A stretch of DNA of 55,087 bases from the NCBI GenBank assembly GCA_934518555.1, contig CAKSXW010000008.1:1-55087 (forward strand). The letters run 5' to 3'. The notes beneath the pieces are model-generated. The model saw only the letters and a list, made by a program, of their open reading frames with translations, was not told the DNA's origin and did not search any database. Shown here piece after piece: positions 33,689 through 41,607 of this stretch (positions are counted from its first letter, which is position 1; every line of letters starts with the position of its first letter). The position numbers were made by a program, and so were the translations under genes. The DNA comes from an uncultured Faecalibacterium sp. GTDB lineage: Bacteria > Bacillota > Clostridia > Oscillospirales > Ruminococcaceae.

Positions 33689-33921
33689 TTCAGTGCCTTC
33701 AGGATGGTGTTTGTGTCGGCGTTCTCTTTGCAGGCGGCAGGGCTTTGGGCCCGGACTTCTGCCACCGCTCGGGTGGGTGCGGTGTAGTATACTGCCTCGT
33801 AGCCCTGGCCCAGGCGGTGCTGGGCCCCAAAGGCCAGGCTTGCCAGGGCCTGGGCCATCTCCGGGCTTTTCAGCAGCTGGCCCACGCCCTGTTTGTTCAG
33901 CCGGATGCGGACCTCACTCAA
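33685..33921 (-). CDS. HK97 gp10-like neck/tail completion protein (putative)
   Basis: A 78-residue basic protein (MSEVRIRLNKQGVGQLLKSPEM...), short compared with the about 120 residues of HK97 gp10-like proteins. Assignment rests on position between head-closure and tail terminator genes and on the RLNKQGVGQLLKS start typical of these proteins. Confidence 0.6.
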   Translation of the reverse strand: MSEVRIRLNKQGVGQLLKSPEMAQALASLAFGAQHRLGQGYEAVYYTAPTRAVAEVRAQSPAACKENADTNTILKALK

Positions 33922-34252
33922 TGCGTTCCACCTGCACTTTCTTGTTCCAGCACAGGGGCACCAGGGCGTCGATGTACTGGGTCACGCTGCCGACCACATG
34001 CCATTTCTGGCCAAAAAACTCTACCGTGCAGCCCTCCCAGCGGTGCTCATCCCCTTTGGGGATACACAGCTCGTAGGCGGCCCGGCGGCCCTCCAGCTGT
34101 AGGGGCGTGGTCACGGCAGCGGCTTCCACCGGGGTCACCAGAACATTTTCCACCGTCACCGGGGTCTCGGTGTACAACGCCGCGTTGGCCTGGTCCCGGC
34201 CTGCGGCGGTGCGCTGGTACAGCACCACCGGGATGCCTTTAATCCATGCCAT
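33914..34252 (-). CDS. Putative head-closure (stopper) protein
   Basis: A 112-residue beta-rich protein, starting MAWIKGIPVVLYQRTAAGRD and ending CWNKKVQVERIE. It contains a GDEHRWEGCTVEFFGQKWHV strand region common in SPP1 gp16-like stoppers. A TTG three codons upstream (34261) has AAGGGG at 4 bp and could be used instead. Overlaps the genes on both sides. Confidence 0.62.
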   Translation of the reverse strand: MAWIKGIPVVLYQRTAAGRDQANAALYTETPVTVENVLVTPVEAAAVTTPLQLEGRRAAYELCIPKGDEHRWEGCTVEFFGQKWHVVGSVTQYIDALVPLCWNKKVQVERIE

Positions 34253-34631
34253 ACAGTTCAATGCACCCCTTCCGCTGCCGCCGGAGCCCCAGCCTTGCCA
34301 GCTCTGATTTTTTGATGAACAGGCCGCCGCCGGGCACCAGGAAGGATCCGGAGGCCGAGTATCCCCCGGCAGCCTGGGTAAACTGGGTCATGGGCTCCTG
34401 GTCGGTGCTGGTCATCAGGGTACGGGCCACCACATCCACCGTGACGCTTTTGGCCACCAGGGCCAGGGCCGGGTCCTCTGCCGTGAGCCGGGGCAGGTCC
34501 TTGCCCACCTTGGCGGCCTCCACGTTGAGGCTGGCGGTGACCACCTCCAGCAGGGAAAGGGCCCGGCTCTGCTCTGCTGCCGACAGAGGCCGCCACAGGG
34601 TGGCCAGGTCCTCCAGGGTGGCATAGGTCAT
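34239..34631 (-). CDS. Head-tail connector, Gp19/Gp15/Gp42-like
   Basis: A 130-residue helical adaptor: MTYATLEDLATLWRPLSAAEQSRALSLLE at the N-terminus (split motif), SVTVDVVARTLM in the middle and AGGYSASGSF near 100. This is the pattern of the Gp19/Gp15/Gp42 connector family that docks on the portal. 4-bp overlap with the upstream small gene. Confidence 0.8.
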   Translation of the reverse strand: MTYATLEDLATLWRPLSAAEQSRALSLLEVVTASLNVEAAKVGKDLPRLTAEDPALALVAKSVTVDVVARTLMTSTDQEPMTQFTQAAGGYSASGSFLVPGGGLFIKKSELARLGLRRQRKGCIELYGMD

Positions 34632-34771
34632 TGTTCTGCCTCTGCCTTGCCCTTGGCCTTAGCAGGGGCAGGCTTTTCGGCCTTGGGGGGCCGGACAGGC
34701 TCCCAATCGCCGCCGGAGATCTGGCAGGGGGTCTCCAGCAGAGCCCCGGTCTTTTTGTTGCGGTACTGCAT
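34628..34771 (-). CDS. Small lysine/alanine-rich protein after the capsid gene
   Basis: 47 residues: MQYRNKKTGALLETPCQISG, GDWEPV, then an AEKPAPAKAKGKAEAE tail. AAGGAGG precedes the ATG. Small proteins with a KKTGALLETP-like start commonly follow capsid genes in Firmicutes phages; function unknown. Confidence 0.7.
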   Translation of the reverse strand: MQYRNKKTGALLETPCQISGGDWEPVRPPKAEKPAPAKAKGKAEAEQ

Positions 34772-34782
34772 CCTGTTCCTCC

Positions 34783-35682
34783 TTATGCGTTGGCCTTGAT
34801 GTGGGCAAAGGCAGAGGGGTCCAGAATGCCCCAGCCGATGTAGGCCTCGCCACGCAGATACACCTGGTTATGACCCTTCAGGTCTCCCAGGGTGGTGTCG
34901 TTGTCGGGGTTGCCGTACTTGATCACCTCAATGGGCATCTCCTTGGCATAGCCCCACTTGAAGCAGTTGGCAAAATCGCCCACCAGGGCCCGGTCCTTGC
35001 TGGAACCGGCGGACAGGTTGGAGGTGGATTCCACACGCAGGCCGTTCACCTCGCCGGGGTTTGCACCCCAGGCCAGCTGAGGATACAGCTTGGCACCGTC
35101 GGTGGTGGTCTGGGCCGCCAGGGAGCTCTTGAAGGCCGGGGCCAGGATCATGCCGGTAACATCCCGGTCGGAGCCCTGCACCAGGGCAATGGCAGCCTCC
35201 ACGTTGGTGTCGGGCTTGTCACCGGCGGCAATGGTCACCGCCTGGGTGACCTTGCTGTCAAAGTGGTTGGTGCCGATGACGGTGGAGGCGGTGCCGGTGC
35301 GAGGGTTCACGCCGTGGAGGGCCATCAGATCCAGGCCCTTGGCCACCTTTTTGGCAAAGCCGTCGGCAAAAGCGTTGAGCACCTCCATCTGGGCCTCCTC
35401 CGAGGCGTACAGGAACTCGTCGGACACCCGGGCACCGTACTCGATCTTCAGGGGCACGATGGTAATGGGGGTCACCGTAGCACCGCCCTTGCCCTTGGCG
35501 CCGTTCTCGGCCACGATGTCCACCTCTTTGTCCAGGGTGAAGGTAAACTCCTTCTGGCCATTGAAGGCGATGGGGGTGGCACCGCAGAGCTTTGCCAGGG
35601 CGGATGCGCCGGTGGTCTGCTTGATAAAGCCAGGGATCAGCTCCTCCGGGAACAGGGAGCCTTTGCTCAGAATATCTGCCAT
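34783..35682 (-). CDS. Major capsid protein (HK97 fold)
   Basis: A 299-residue capsid subunit. No long delta domain is visible, in agreement with the separate scaffold gene upstream. EELIPGFIKQTTGASALAKL, VPLKIEYGARVSDEFLYAS and MILAPAFKSSLAAQTTTDG follow the order of phage capsid family proteins with N-arm, E-loop, P- and A-domains. It ends with RGEAYIGWGILDPSAFAHI. GGAGAA precedes the ATG. Confidence 0.92.
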   Translation of the reverse strand: MADILSKGSLFPEELIPGFIKQTTGASALAKLCGATPIAFNGQKEFTFTLDKEVDIVAENGAKGKGGATVTPITIVPLKIEYGARVSDEFLYASEEAQMEVLNAFADGFAKKVAKGLDLMALHGVNPRTGTASTVIGTNHFDSKVTQAVTIAAGDKPDTNVEAAIALVQGSDRDVTGMILAPAFKSSLAAQTTTDGAKLYPQLAWGANPGEVNGLRVESTSNLSAGSSKDRALVGDFANCFKWGYAKEMPIEVIKYGNPDNDTTLGDLKGHNQVYLRGEAYIGWGILDPSAFAHIKANA

Positions 35683-35695
35683 GTTGTTTTCTCCT

Positions 35696-36079
35696 TTACT
35701 CGTTGTTCAGCAGCTGGTTGGTGAATGCCCTCCAGGCGGACTGGCCGCCCACAGGGTCCGGGTCCCCTCGCAGAGGGGCAGGCGGTGCCTTGGGCCGGAG
35801 CATCTGCACCAGGGCCGCAGCATCCTTGCGGATATCTGCCTCAGCGGTGCCGGTCAGACGCTGGGCCAGCTCAAAGGGAATGCCCACCTCATGGGCGATC
35901 CGGGCCTTGAGGGCGTCGGTCTCGTAGGCCTGGCAGCGGCTCGTCAGGTCTGCCACCTGGGCTGTCAGGGCCGCATTCTGGTCCTTCAGGGCACTGTAGT
36001 CCGCAAACGGGGCCAGCCTGTCGGCCACCGCAGCCTCAAAGGCCTCTGGGGTCGTAATGGGGGTAAATTCTTCTGCCAT
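35696..36079 (-). CDS. Capsid scaffolding protein (putative)
   Basis: A 127-residue acidic, coiled-coil protein (FADYSALKDQNAALTAQVADL) directly before the capsid gene, the usual place and composition of a scaffold. AAAGGAG lies 8 bp before ATG 36079; a longer frame is not supported. No protease gene is found nearby, which fits a scaffold removed intact. Confidence 0.7.
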   Translation of the reverse strand: MAEEFTPITTPEAFEAAVADRLAPFADYSALKDQNAALTAQVADLTSRCQAYETDALKARIAHEVGIPFELAQRLTGTAEADIRKDAAALVQMLRPKAPPAPLRGDPDPVGGQSAWRAFTNQLLNNE

Positions 36080-36128
36080 GGATAAAACTCCTTTCTCTGG
36101 CAACAAAAAAACAGGCCCGGGTGGCCTG

Positions 36129-37544
36129 TCAGTAGCTGGTGCGCTGGCGGCGTTTCGCCTTGCCCTCGGCGCATTGCCAGTGGGCCAGGATCACGCTGTC
36201 CAGCAGTTCGATGTGTCCGCCCTCGGTGAGGCTGCGGTAGCCAAAGCCGCCGTTTGTGCCAATGGCCCGCTTTTCGCAGTTGGCGGCGGCCTGGGTCAGG
36301 CCGGGCTGTCCGGCGTGCCGCAGGGTCTTGGCAAACAGTGCCTGCTCAAAGGCAGCATTGGCGGTGATGACCTGCTTGACCGTAGGCAGCACCGGGGCTT
36401 TGAGGTGGGCCGCCTTCATGGCGTCGGCCAGCAGCTGCTGACCGCTGGCCCCATCCACCGCCACAGCAGCCAGGTCGGCCTTGGACAAAAAATCCAAAAG
36501 CCACCCACTGCCTGCCCGGGTGGGGCGGCAGTCGATGGCTTCCACGAAGATGGCGTTGTCTTTGGTGCGGCAGGCCACTGCCAGGGCGCAGCTGGTGCCG
36601 TCGGTACTGAACTTGATGCCTGCATACAGTTTTCCGGTGAGCTTGGGCAGGGTGTCGGTTTTCAGCTGCTCCCACTCGGCCCGGCTGATGGCGGACTTCA
36701 GGTTGTACCGCAGCCACAGGCCCAGACGCTGGATGTTGAAGTCGATGGGGTCATCCCCGATCTCGTCTGCCACGCTGCGCTGGGTGAAGATGGTGCCCAG
36801 GCTGGGGTTGGTGCGGTACCAGGCCTCCACATCCTGGGGGTCGGTCTGCTGGTCCACGCTCCACTCGGCCCAGCCGGTGTTTTGGGTATCCCCACGCAGG
36901 GCCGCATTCCGCAGCTTCAGGAACACCGTGCCGGAGGATACCGGCGTAGGGGGCGTGCCGCAGAACAGGGTCTGGGGGTTTGGGCTGTCGGTGACCACAT
37001 ACTTCAGGGCACTGGCCTGATCGTCGGTGTACTCCTGGGCCTCGTCGATGACCAGCAGGTCAAAGCCCTCGCCCAGGCCGCCCTTGGAGGACCGGGTGCG
37101 GAACTCGATGCGGCCCTCCCCCTCCTCCAGCTGGATGTGCTCCCGGCCCACCGCCTGGATGGACTTGTAGGGGATCCTGGCCTTGTCCAGCAGATGGCAC
37201 AGCCGCTCCCAGGCGGCCCGGCTGGTGGTGGTGCGGTGGGCGGTGTGGAGGATGCTCTCCCCCTGCTGCAAGCCATACAGCTCCCGGATGGCGGCGATCT
37301 CGTTTTTGCCGTTGCGCCGGGGCACCGAATAGCCGAACTTGGTATGGACCCACAGCCCCTCCTGGTTACGGGCCAGGATATCGTACAAAAGCAGCTCCTG
37401 CCACTGCTGGGCCCTGCGTCCGGTGGTGTTGTAAAGGTCGATGGCCGGTTGGCCCAGGGTCTGGGTATAGGGCAGCACCACGGCGGCAGTGGGCGTCTGA
37501 CGGCCAAGTCTGTCCGTGGCAGGCGGCTTGCGTGTCCGTGGCAT
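36129..37544 (-). CDS. Terminase large subunit
   Basis: A 471-residue packaging motor. The ATPase domain has a Walker A-like RRNGKNE (about 75-81) and Walker B LLVIDEAQE, with the C-motif near TDSPNPQTLFCGTP. The C-terminal nuclease domain contains acidic residues in GIKFSTDGTSCA, FVEAIDCR and HIELLDSVILAHW. ATG 37544 has GGAGGG 12 bp upstream. It lies downstream of portal and MuF genes, not before them as is usual. No small terminase gene is recognisable. Confidence 0.92.
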   Translation of the reverse strand: MPRTRKPPATDRLGRQTPTAAVVLPYTQTLGQPAIDLYNTTGRRAQQWQELLLYDILARNQEGLWVHTKFGYSVPRRNGKNEIAAIRELYGLQQGESILHTAHRTTTSRAAWERLCHLLDKARIPYKSIQAVGREHIQLEEGEGRIEFRTRSSKGGLGEGFDLLVIDEAQEYTDDQASALKYVVTDSPNPQTLFCGTPPTPVSSGTVFLKLRNAALRGDTQNTGWAEWSVDQQTDPQDVEAWYRTNPSLGTIFTQRSVADEIGDDPIDFNIQRLGLWLRYNLKSAISRAEWEQLKTDTLPKLTGKLYAGIKFSTDGTSCALAVACRTKDNAIFVEAIDCRPTRAGSGWLLDFLSKADLAAVAVDGASGQQLLADAMKAAHLKAPVLPTVKQVITANAAFEQALFAKTLRHAGQPGLTQAAANCEKRAIGTNGGFGYRSLTEGGHIELLDSVILAHWQCAEGKAKRRQRTSY

Positions 37545-37617
37545 GGTGGGCAGGGTCCCTCCTTTGTGTAAAAATGGGCAAAAGAAAACCCCGGTGCCCG
37601 TGCATCGTGGTTTTTGT

Positions 37618-37818
37618 TTAAACGCTATTGTCCGAGGAAGTGGAATCCGCAGACCACAGAATTTTTTCAATTTCCGAAGAGGAAATCGTTTCTCGTACAT
37701 ACCCGTCATCGGCGTCGGAGGCTTCAATGTAGAATGAATTACCACCGTCAAAACTGTCAAGAATCGTAGCAGTGCGTCCGTCTTTCAGGATAACAACATC
37801 CAATTCCGAAATTTTCAT
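37618..37818 (-). CDS. Small acidic protein, candidate immunity protein for the MuF toxin
   Basis: 66 residues, strongly acidic (MKISELDVVILKDGRTATIL..., ASDADDGYVRETISSSEIEKIL). The N-terminal beta pattern resembles short DUF4926-like proteins that often stand beside toxins. Its ATG follows the stop of the MuF protein without any gap. Like the 3' part of that gene it is AT-rich, unlike all surrounding phage genes, so the two appear to have moved as one cassette. The immunity role is inferred. Confidence 0.65.
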   Translation of the reverse strand: MKISELDVVILKDGRTATILDSFDGGNSFYIEASDADDGYVRETISSSEIEKILWSADSTSSDNSV

Positions 37819-39021
37819 CTACTTATTGCCCCCTTTCAATTGAATGATGTAGATGCTGGTCAATGTCGGAAAATCGCTGCCATTTTTTATGATCCAAGCA
37901 GATAGAACTGGCGCAGTTCTTCCAGATGGGCCAGTTACCAGCATTTTTACCTCAAACGGAATACCGTAAGGCGTATCTTCCTTTTGTGCGGCCTTCCACG
38001 AAGAAAGGCCCTGCATGATTTTTTGAATCAGCTCATCACCATTTGCTGGAACATATCCAAGAACATCTCGGAATACGATTGCCTTATTTCTCCCGGTTGG
38101 ATGCTCAAGATTTAGTGCGTACTGAAATACTTTTGCTGGCGGAATAACAGCCTGTTTTCTATGAGGAAGCAGCTGCGCTTCCGATGTTGCAAGATACTCA
38201 TCCCGAAACGCAGCGAGAGCTTTTTCATAGGCGGCGGATTTTTCAACCAAACCGTATTTCTTTCTTGCTTCTATTTTAGCAGAATCATCTCGGTTTGTCG
38301 ATAGATTTTCGATCTTTTGAATGCGCTGCTGCCGGACTTCCGGTTCCTCCGTCCAGGTCTTGTTCCACACGTTCTGCCGCCGTCCCTCGCCGGGGTCGTA
38401 CTCCACCCGGCAGCGGCAGCGTTGGTGGCGGCGGTAAACATCCTTGGGCACATGGGGGTAATCGTAGGACCCGGCCAGGGCGGTACACCACTTGCAGCAG
38501 CGGCTCTCGGCGGTGCGGACCACCCGGGGCCGCAGCCCGGCCTTGCCCTGAAACTCCACGTTGGCTTTGAGGGTGTCGTCCACTGCTTTCCGGACAAAGG
38601 TTTTCACCGGCTCCTCCAGCACCCAGGCCACATCCTGGATCTGTGGAGCGTCGGCCAGCTTGTTCAGCAGCCCCTCCAGGGCCTCCTGGTCCAGGGGAGC
38701 CTGCTGCGGTGCCAGACCCAGGCCTGCCTGTCGGTTCAGTGCCTGCTGCCCCTGCATGGCAGCTGCTGCCGCCAGAGAACCGCCTTCCTCCAGCAGAGGG
38801 CGCACCACCCGGTCCGCCAGGTTCCAAAAGAGCCTGCCCTCTGGCAGGGCGTCGGCGGTGAGACAGCGGCAAAATGCCTGGGCCAGGGCGTTGCCCACCA
38901 GCTCCGCATACTCGGCAGCGTCCGCATAGGTTTGGGCGGTGGGCCGGGCTGCCCCCAGCTGGGCCAGAAACTCAGCCCGGATCCGCTCCAGCAGCTCCGG
39001 GGCCATGTCCTTTTCTGCCAT
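37819..39021 (-). CDS. MuF-domain head protein with C-terminal toxin-like domain
   Basis: A 400-residue minor head protein. Residues about 1-230 are helical and end in the MuF region with CCKWCTALAGSYDYP and HQRCRCRVEYDPG, whose Cys/His pattern is the MuF signature. After about residue 230 base composition drops abruptly to AT-rich. A separate domain (about 285-395) begins VFQYALNLEHPTGRNKAIVF and contains EDTPYGIPFEVKMLVTGPSGR and LSAWI, which resembles DUF6883 toxin domains. MuF proteins with exchangeable C-terminal toxins are known from temperate phages of Firmicutes. The portal lies directly upstream. Confidence 0.82.
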   Translation of the reverse strand: MAEKDMAPELLERIRAEFLAQLGAARPTAQTYADAAEYAELVGNALAQAFCRCLTADALPEGRLFWNLADRVVRPLLEEGGSLAAAAAMQGQQALNRQAGLGLAPQQAPLDQEALEGLLNKLADAPQIQDVAWVLEEPVKTFVRKAVDDTLKANVEFQGKAGLRPRVVRTAESRCCKWCTALAGSYDYPHVPKDVYRRHQRCRCRVEYDPGEGRRQNVWNKTWTEEPEVRQQRIQKIENLSTNRDDSAKIEARKKYGLVEKSAAYEKALAAFRDEYLATSEAQLLPHRKQAVIPPAKVFQYALNLEHPTGRNKAIVFRDVLGYVPANGDELIQKIMQGLSSWKAAQKEDTPYGIPFEVKMLVTGPSGRTAPVLSAWIIKNGSDFPTLTSIYIIQLKGGNK

Positions 39022-39032
39022 GGCTGCCTCCC

Positions 39033-40262
39033 TTAGTGCTCGGAGCGGATGCCCGTCAGGTCTCGCAGGTTCTCTTTGCCAAAGTAGCCGGGCACCGTGG
39101 TGTTGATCTTACCCACAGCGTCACCGATGCCGGACAGGGTGGCAGCGTCCGGCTCAAATACCGGCTCCCATACCGGACGGGTGCGGTAGAGCTGCTGGCG
39201 TTGGTAGCCGAAGTCGTCCCGGACACAGGCTGCCAGGAAACCGGCATTGAGAAAGCCGCTGCCAAAGGTCCGCTGGGCCTTGCGTGCTGCCAGACGCAGG
39301 CTCTCGTGGCTGGACTTGATGGCCTCGGCACTGGAGGGGTTGTCAGTAACAAAGCCCAGGTCGTCCAGGGTCAGGCCGGTCTCGCCGGCAAACAGAGCGG
39401 CAAAGGTCCGCAGCTGCTCGGTGTAGGGGCTCATGCTCTGCTGGGTGAACTGGCCCACCACAGGCTTGTCCCCATCCTCGTCCTTGGTGATCTCCAGCAG
39501 GCTGGAAATGGTGGCTCGCCACTTGTCCAGCTGGTCGGCATCGTTGGAGGTGCCCAGCACATACTTTTGGGGGAAGGAGTAGAACTCTGCCGAGATCTCG
39601 CTGCGTTTCAGGGTCCGCAGGGCTCCCTGCTGCAACCCCATGCAGGCCCGGGAGATGCGGCTGTGGCCAAAGGGCCGCCGGGCATCCGGTCGGTGGAGGA
39701 TGGGCACCAGCAGGGGTGCCGGAGCCGGGTTCTCCAGCAGATAGGGTCTGCCGCCCTTGGGGTAGTACCAGGTATTGCCGGGGGTAAAGTAGGCCTCCAG
39801 CAAGGGCTTGTCCGTTTCCGGGTCCCGTTCCAGCACAGCGTAGCCCTCTTGCAGCAGGCCAGTGACCTCGTCCATGACGCCAGTGGCGTTGGCTCCGTCC
39901 AGCACCTGCAGCCGGGGGAAGTCGCCGGGGTCCTGACTGATGTACAAAAAGCAGCAGCTGGAGATCAGGGCCGACAGCACCGCACTGTCAAACAGCACAT
40001 CGGCGTTGTTCATCTGGTAGATGTTGTTCAGGTCAAAGTTATCCTCCCGGAACTCTCGCCAGACCAATCGGTCGGCCAGGGCATCCACCGCCTTGCCGCA
40101 CCAGCCCAGGGTCTCGGCAAACTGCCGGAACTCCGGCGGCGTGACCATGCCAAAATCCTTTACGGCGTTTTTCATCTCGTAGTACTTGTACCGGGTCAGC
40201 ACCCGGGTGCGTTTCTGGTCCAGGCGGCGGCGCAGGTAGGCCATGCCTTTCAGGTCGGTCAT
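39033..40262 (-). CDS. Portal protein (SPP1 Gp6-like)
   Basis: A 409-residue dodecameric portal subunit of the SPP1 Gp6-like type: LRRRLDQKRTRVLTRYKYYE start, a wing domain with WYYPKGG and PILHRPDARRPFGHSRISR, and the clip/stem-side DLGFVTDNPSSAEAIKSSHE helix, a hallmark of this family. AAAGGAG precedes the ATG. It is followed 11 bp later by the MuF gene. Confidence 0.93.
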   Translation of the reverse strand: MTDLKGMAYLRRRLDQKRTRVLTRYKYYEMKNAVKDFGMVTPPEFRQFAETLGWCGKAVDALADRLVWREFREDNFDLNNIYQMNNADVLFDSAVLSALISSCCFLYISQDPGDFPRLQVLDGANATGVMDEVTGLLQEGYAVLERDPETDKPLLEAYFTPGNTWYYPKGGRPYLLENPAPAPLLVPILHRPDARRPFGHSRISRACMGLQQGALRTLKRSEISAEFYSFPQKYVLGTSNDADQLDKWRATISSLLEITKDEDGDKPVVGQFTQQSMSPYTEQLRTFAALFAGETGLTLDDLGFVTDNPSSAEAIKSSHESLRLAARKAQRTFGSGFLNAGFLAACVRDDFGYQRQQLYRTRPVWEPVFEPDAATLSGIGDAVGKINTTVPGYFGKENLRDLTGIRSEH

Positions 40263-40316
40263 GGGGGAGAACTCCTTTCACGAGAAAATATTCACAGTAC
40301 GGTCTGGGAAGGTCAG

Positions 40317-40345
40317 AGCCCCCCGGGGGAGGGGGGTATCCCCCC
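40317..40345. repeat. G/C-run palindromes between HNH and portal genes
   Basis: CCCCCCGGGGG next to GGGGGG-TAT-CCCCCC, a perfect 6-bp hairpin with a 3-nt loop, in the 110-bp gap. Confidence 0.7.
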
Positions 40346-40372
40346 TGGTGTTCCGGGCCGGGGTCCGGCGGC

Positions 40373-40723
40373 CTAGGGGCTCCGGTATCCGGCCCAGTCC
40401 CTGCTCAGAGGCAGTGCCAGCAGGGCCGCCGGGTCCGGTTCTTTCTGCTGCTCCACGGCAGTGAACAGCTTGTCGCTTTTCTGCCGGTTGCACCAGAAGT
40501 GTGCCAGCTGCAAGTTGGCCAGATCGCTGGGGTGTCCCCCCTTGGCCACCGGGATGATGTGGTCGATGCAGGGCGAAAGCGGATGAGGAAACTTATAGCT
40601 GAAGTCCACAGGCTTCCCACAGATACCGCAGACGGTCTGGGTGGCGTAGATCTTCTTTTTGTTCCGCTCAAAGGCCAGCCGATGGGTGCCGTCCCGGTCC
40701 GGCCGTGCTACAGTCTTTGCCAT
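40373..40723 (-). CDS. HNH endonuclease
   Basis: A 116-residue nuclease. CGICGKPVDF and a second Cys pair position frame the HNH fold; the core is SPCIDHIIPVAKGGHPSDLANLQ, with HFWCNRQKSDK after it. HNH proteins next to terminase/portal genes assist DNA packaging in cos-type phages. AAAGGAG precedes ATG 40723. It is flanked on both sides by GC-run palindromes. Confidence 0.9.
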   Translation of the reverse strand: MAKTVARPDRDGTHRLAFERNKKKIYATQTVCGICGKPVDFSYKFPHPLSPCIDHIIPVAKGGHPSDLANLQLAHFWCNRQKSDKLFTAVEQQKEPDPAALLALPLSRDWAGYRSP

Positions 40724-40815
40724 GATGCTCCTTTGCACAGGCTGCCCTGCCCCTGCCCTGCTGCCCTGGCTTTGGGCTCCGGGGGGCGTGTCTTTGGGGA
40801 GGGGGTGGTATCAAA

Positions 40816-40851
40816 AGACCCCCGGGGGTGTTTTGCGAGACCCCGGGGGTG
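40816..40851. repeat. Twin GC palindromes, possible packaging site
   Basis: AGACCCCCGGGGGTG (40816-40830) and AGACCCCGGGGGTG (40838-40851), 22 bp apart start to start, upstream of the HNH gene. Confidence 0.65.
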
Positions 40852-41020
40852 GAAAAGCGTCAAAATGCCCGGCTGGTACATTCAGGCTTTTGGTAGTTGA
40901 TGGGTGATCCTCTGTGTCAGCCGGGCAGCACAAAGCCCACAGGGTGAAGGGAGTAAGGGAACCTTTCCTGTGGGCGTGTGCGTGGTATCGGGGAGCCTTT
41001 CCGGCTTTGCCGATGGTACC

Positions 41021-41050
41021 AGTTTACACCATGGCCTAGTGAACTGGCAA
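41021..41050 (-). promoter_or_regulatory. Candidate late promoter
   Basis: Minus strand TTGCCA (41050-41045), 18 bp, TAAACT (41026-41021), preceded by TG. It points into the HNH-portal-capsid-tail operon. Confidence 0.5.
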
Positions 41051-41068
41051 TGAAATGCTAGTGCAATG
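41036..41068. repeat. Direct repeats around the late promoter -35
   Basis: On the minus strand CATTGC occurs twice 16 bp apart and CACTAG twice 22 bp apart, next to and over the -35. Possible binding site of the adjacent late regulator. Confidence 0.45.
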
Positions 41069-41070
41069 TT

Positions 41071-41478
41071 TTAGAGCTGCAGCTGCTCCATTGCTTTGCG
41101 GCGCAGGATAAAGACCATGCGGAGGGAGTAATTCATCTCCTTTGCCACCTGGTCCCATGTGAGGAGGTCCAGATAATACCCCTTCAGGACCCGGTAGCTC
41201 TGGTAATCTTCCAGCTGCTGCAAGGCCACGTCGATCTCCTCAAACAGAGCCTGGCACTCAGCCAGCTGGAAAGACGCCTGGCGGTCCAGATCATCCTCTC
41301 GTTCCACAGCCCTGGCAAGGTTTTGTCCGTCTCCGCTGCCGCCGGGGGCTGCGCTGAGGTTTTGGGTGGTGCGCCGGGCAGCGGTCCGGGCTTCCTCCAG
41401 CCGACAGGCCAGTTGGCGGAACAGCTTTTCTGCGTCCCGGTACCGCCAGAGCCAGGCCTTTTTTTCTTCGTAGGTCAA
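41071..41478 (-). CDS. ArpU/sigma-like phage late regulator
   Basis: A 135-residue protein. The N-terminal two thirds are a long helical, charged region (FRQLACRLEEARTAARRTT...). The C-terminal 40 residues form a sigma region 4-like helix-turn-helix (YLDLLTWDQVAKEMNYSLRMVFILRRKAMEQL). Proteins of this ArpU/DUF1492 type switch on phage late genes. It sits immediately before the candidate late promoter, at the boundary of early and late regions. Confidence 0.78.
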   Translation of the reverse strand: MTYEEKKAWLWRYRDAEKLFRQLACRLEEARTAARRTTQNLSAAPGGSGDGQNLARAVEREDDLDRQASFQLAECQALFEEIDVALQQLEDYQSYRVLKGYYLDLLTWDQVAKEMNYSLRMVFILRRKAMEQLQL

Positions 41479-41607
41479 ACTCAGATTCTCCTTTCTATGG
41501 AGGGTATGGAGGATAGGAGCCTCTTTTGGAAAACTCTCTATAGGGAAACAAAAAAAATATATAGAAAAGTCCCGGGAGCGGCTCCTTTGCCTCCATTCCC
41601 TCCATGC

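Larger units (their letters stand above)
40739..41070. other. Non-coding gap upstream of the late operon
   Basis: 332 bp without a supported gene. It holds a pair of GC-rich palindromes (40816-40851), a candidate late promoter (41021-41050) and direct repeats next to it. Confidence 0.6.

Noticed and set aside
40815..40855. CRISPR-like repeats
   Set aside because: Only two copies of a short GC palindrome with no regular spacers; no cas genes in the window.
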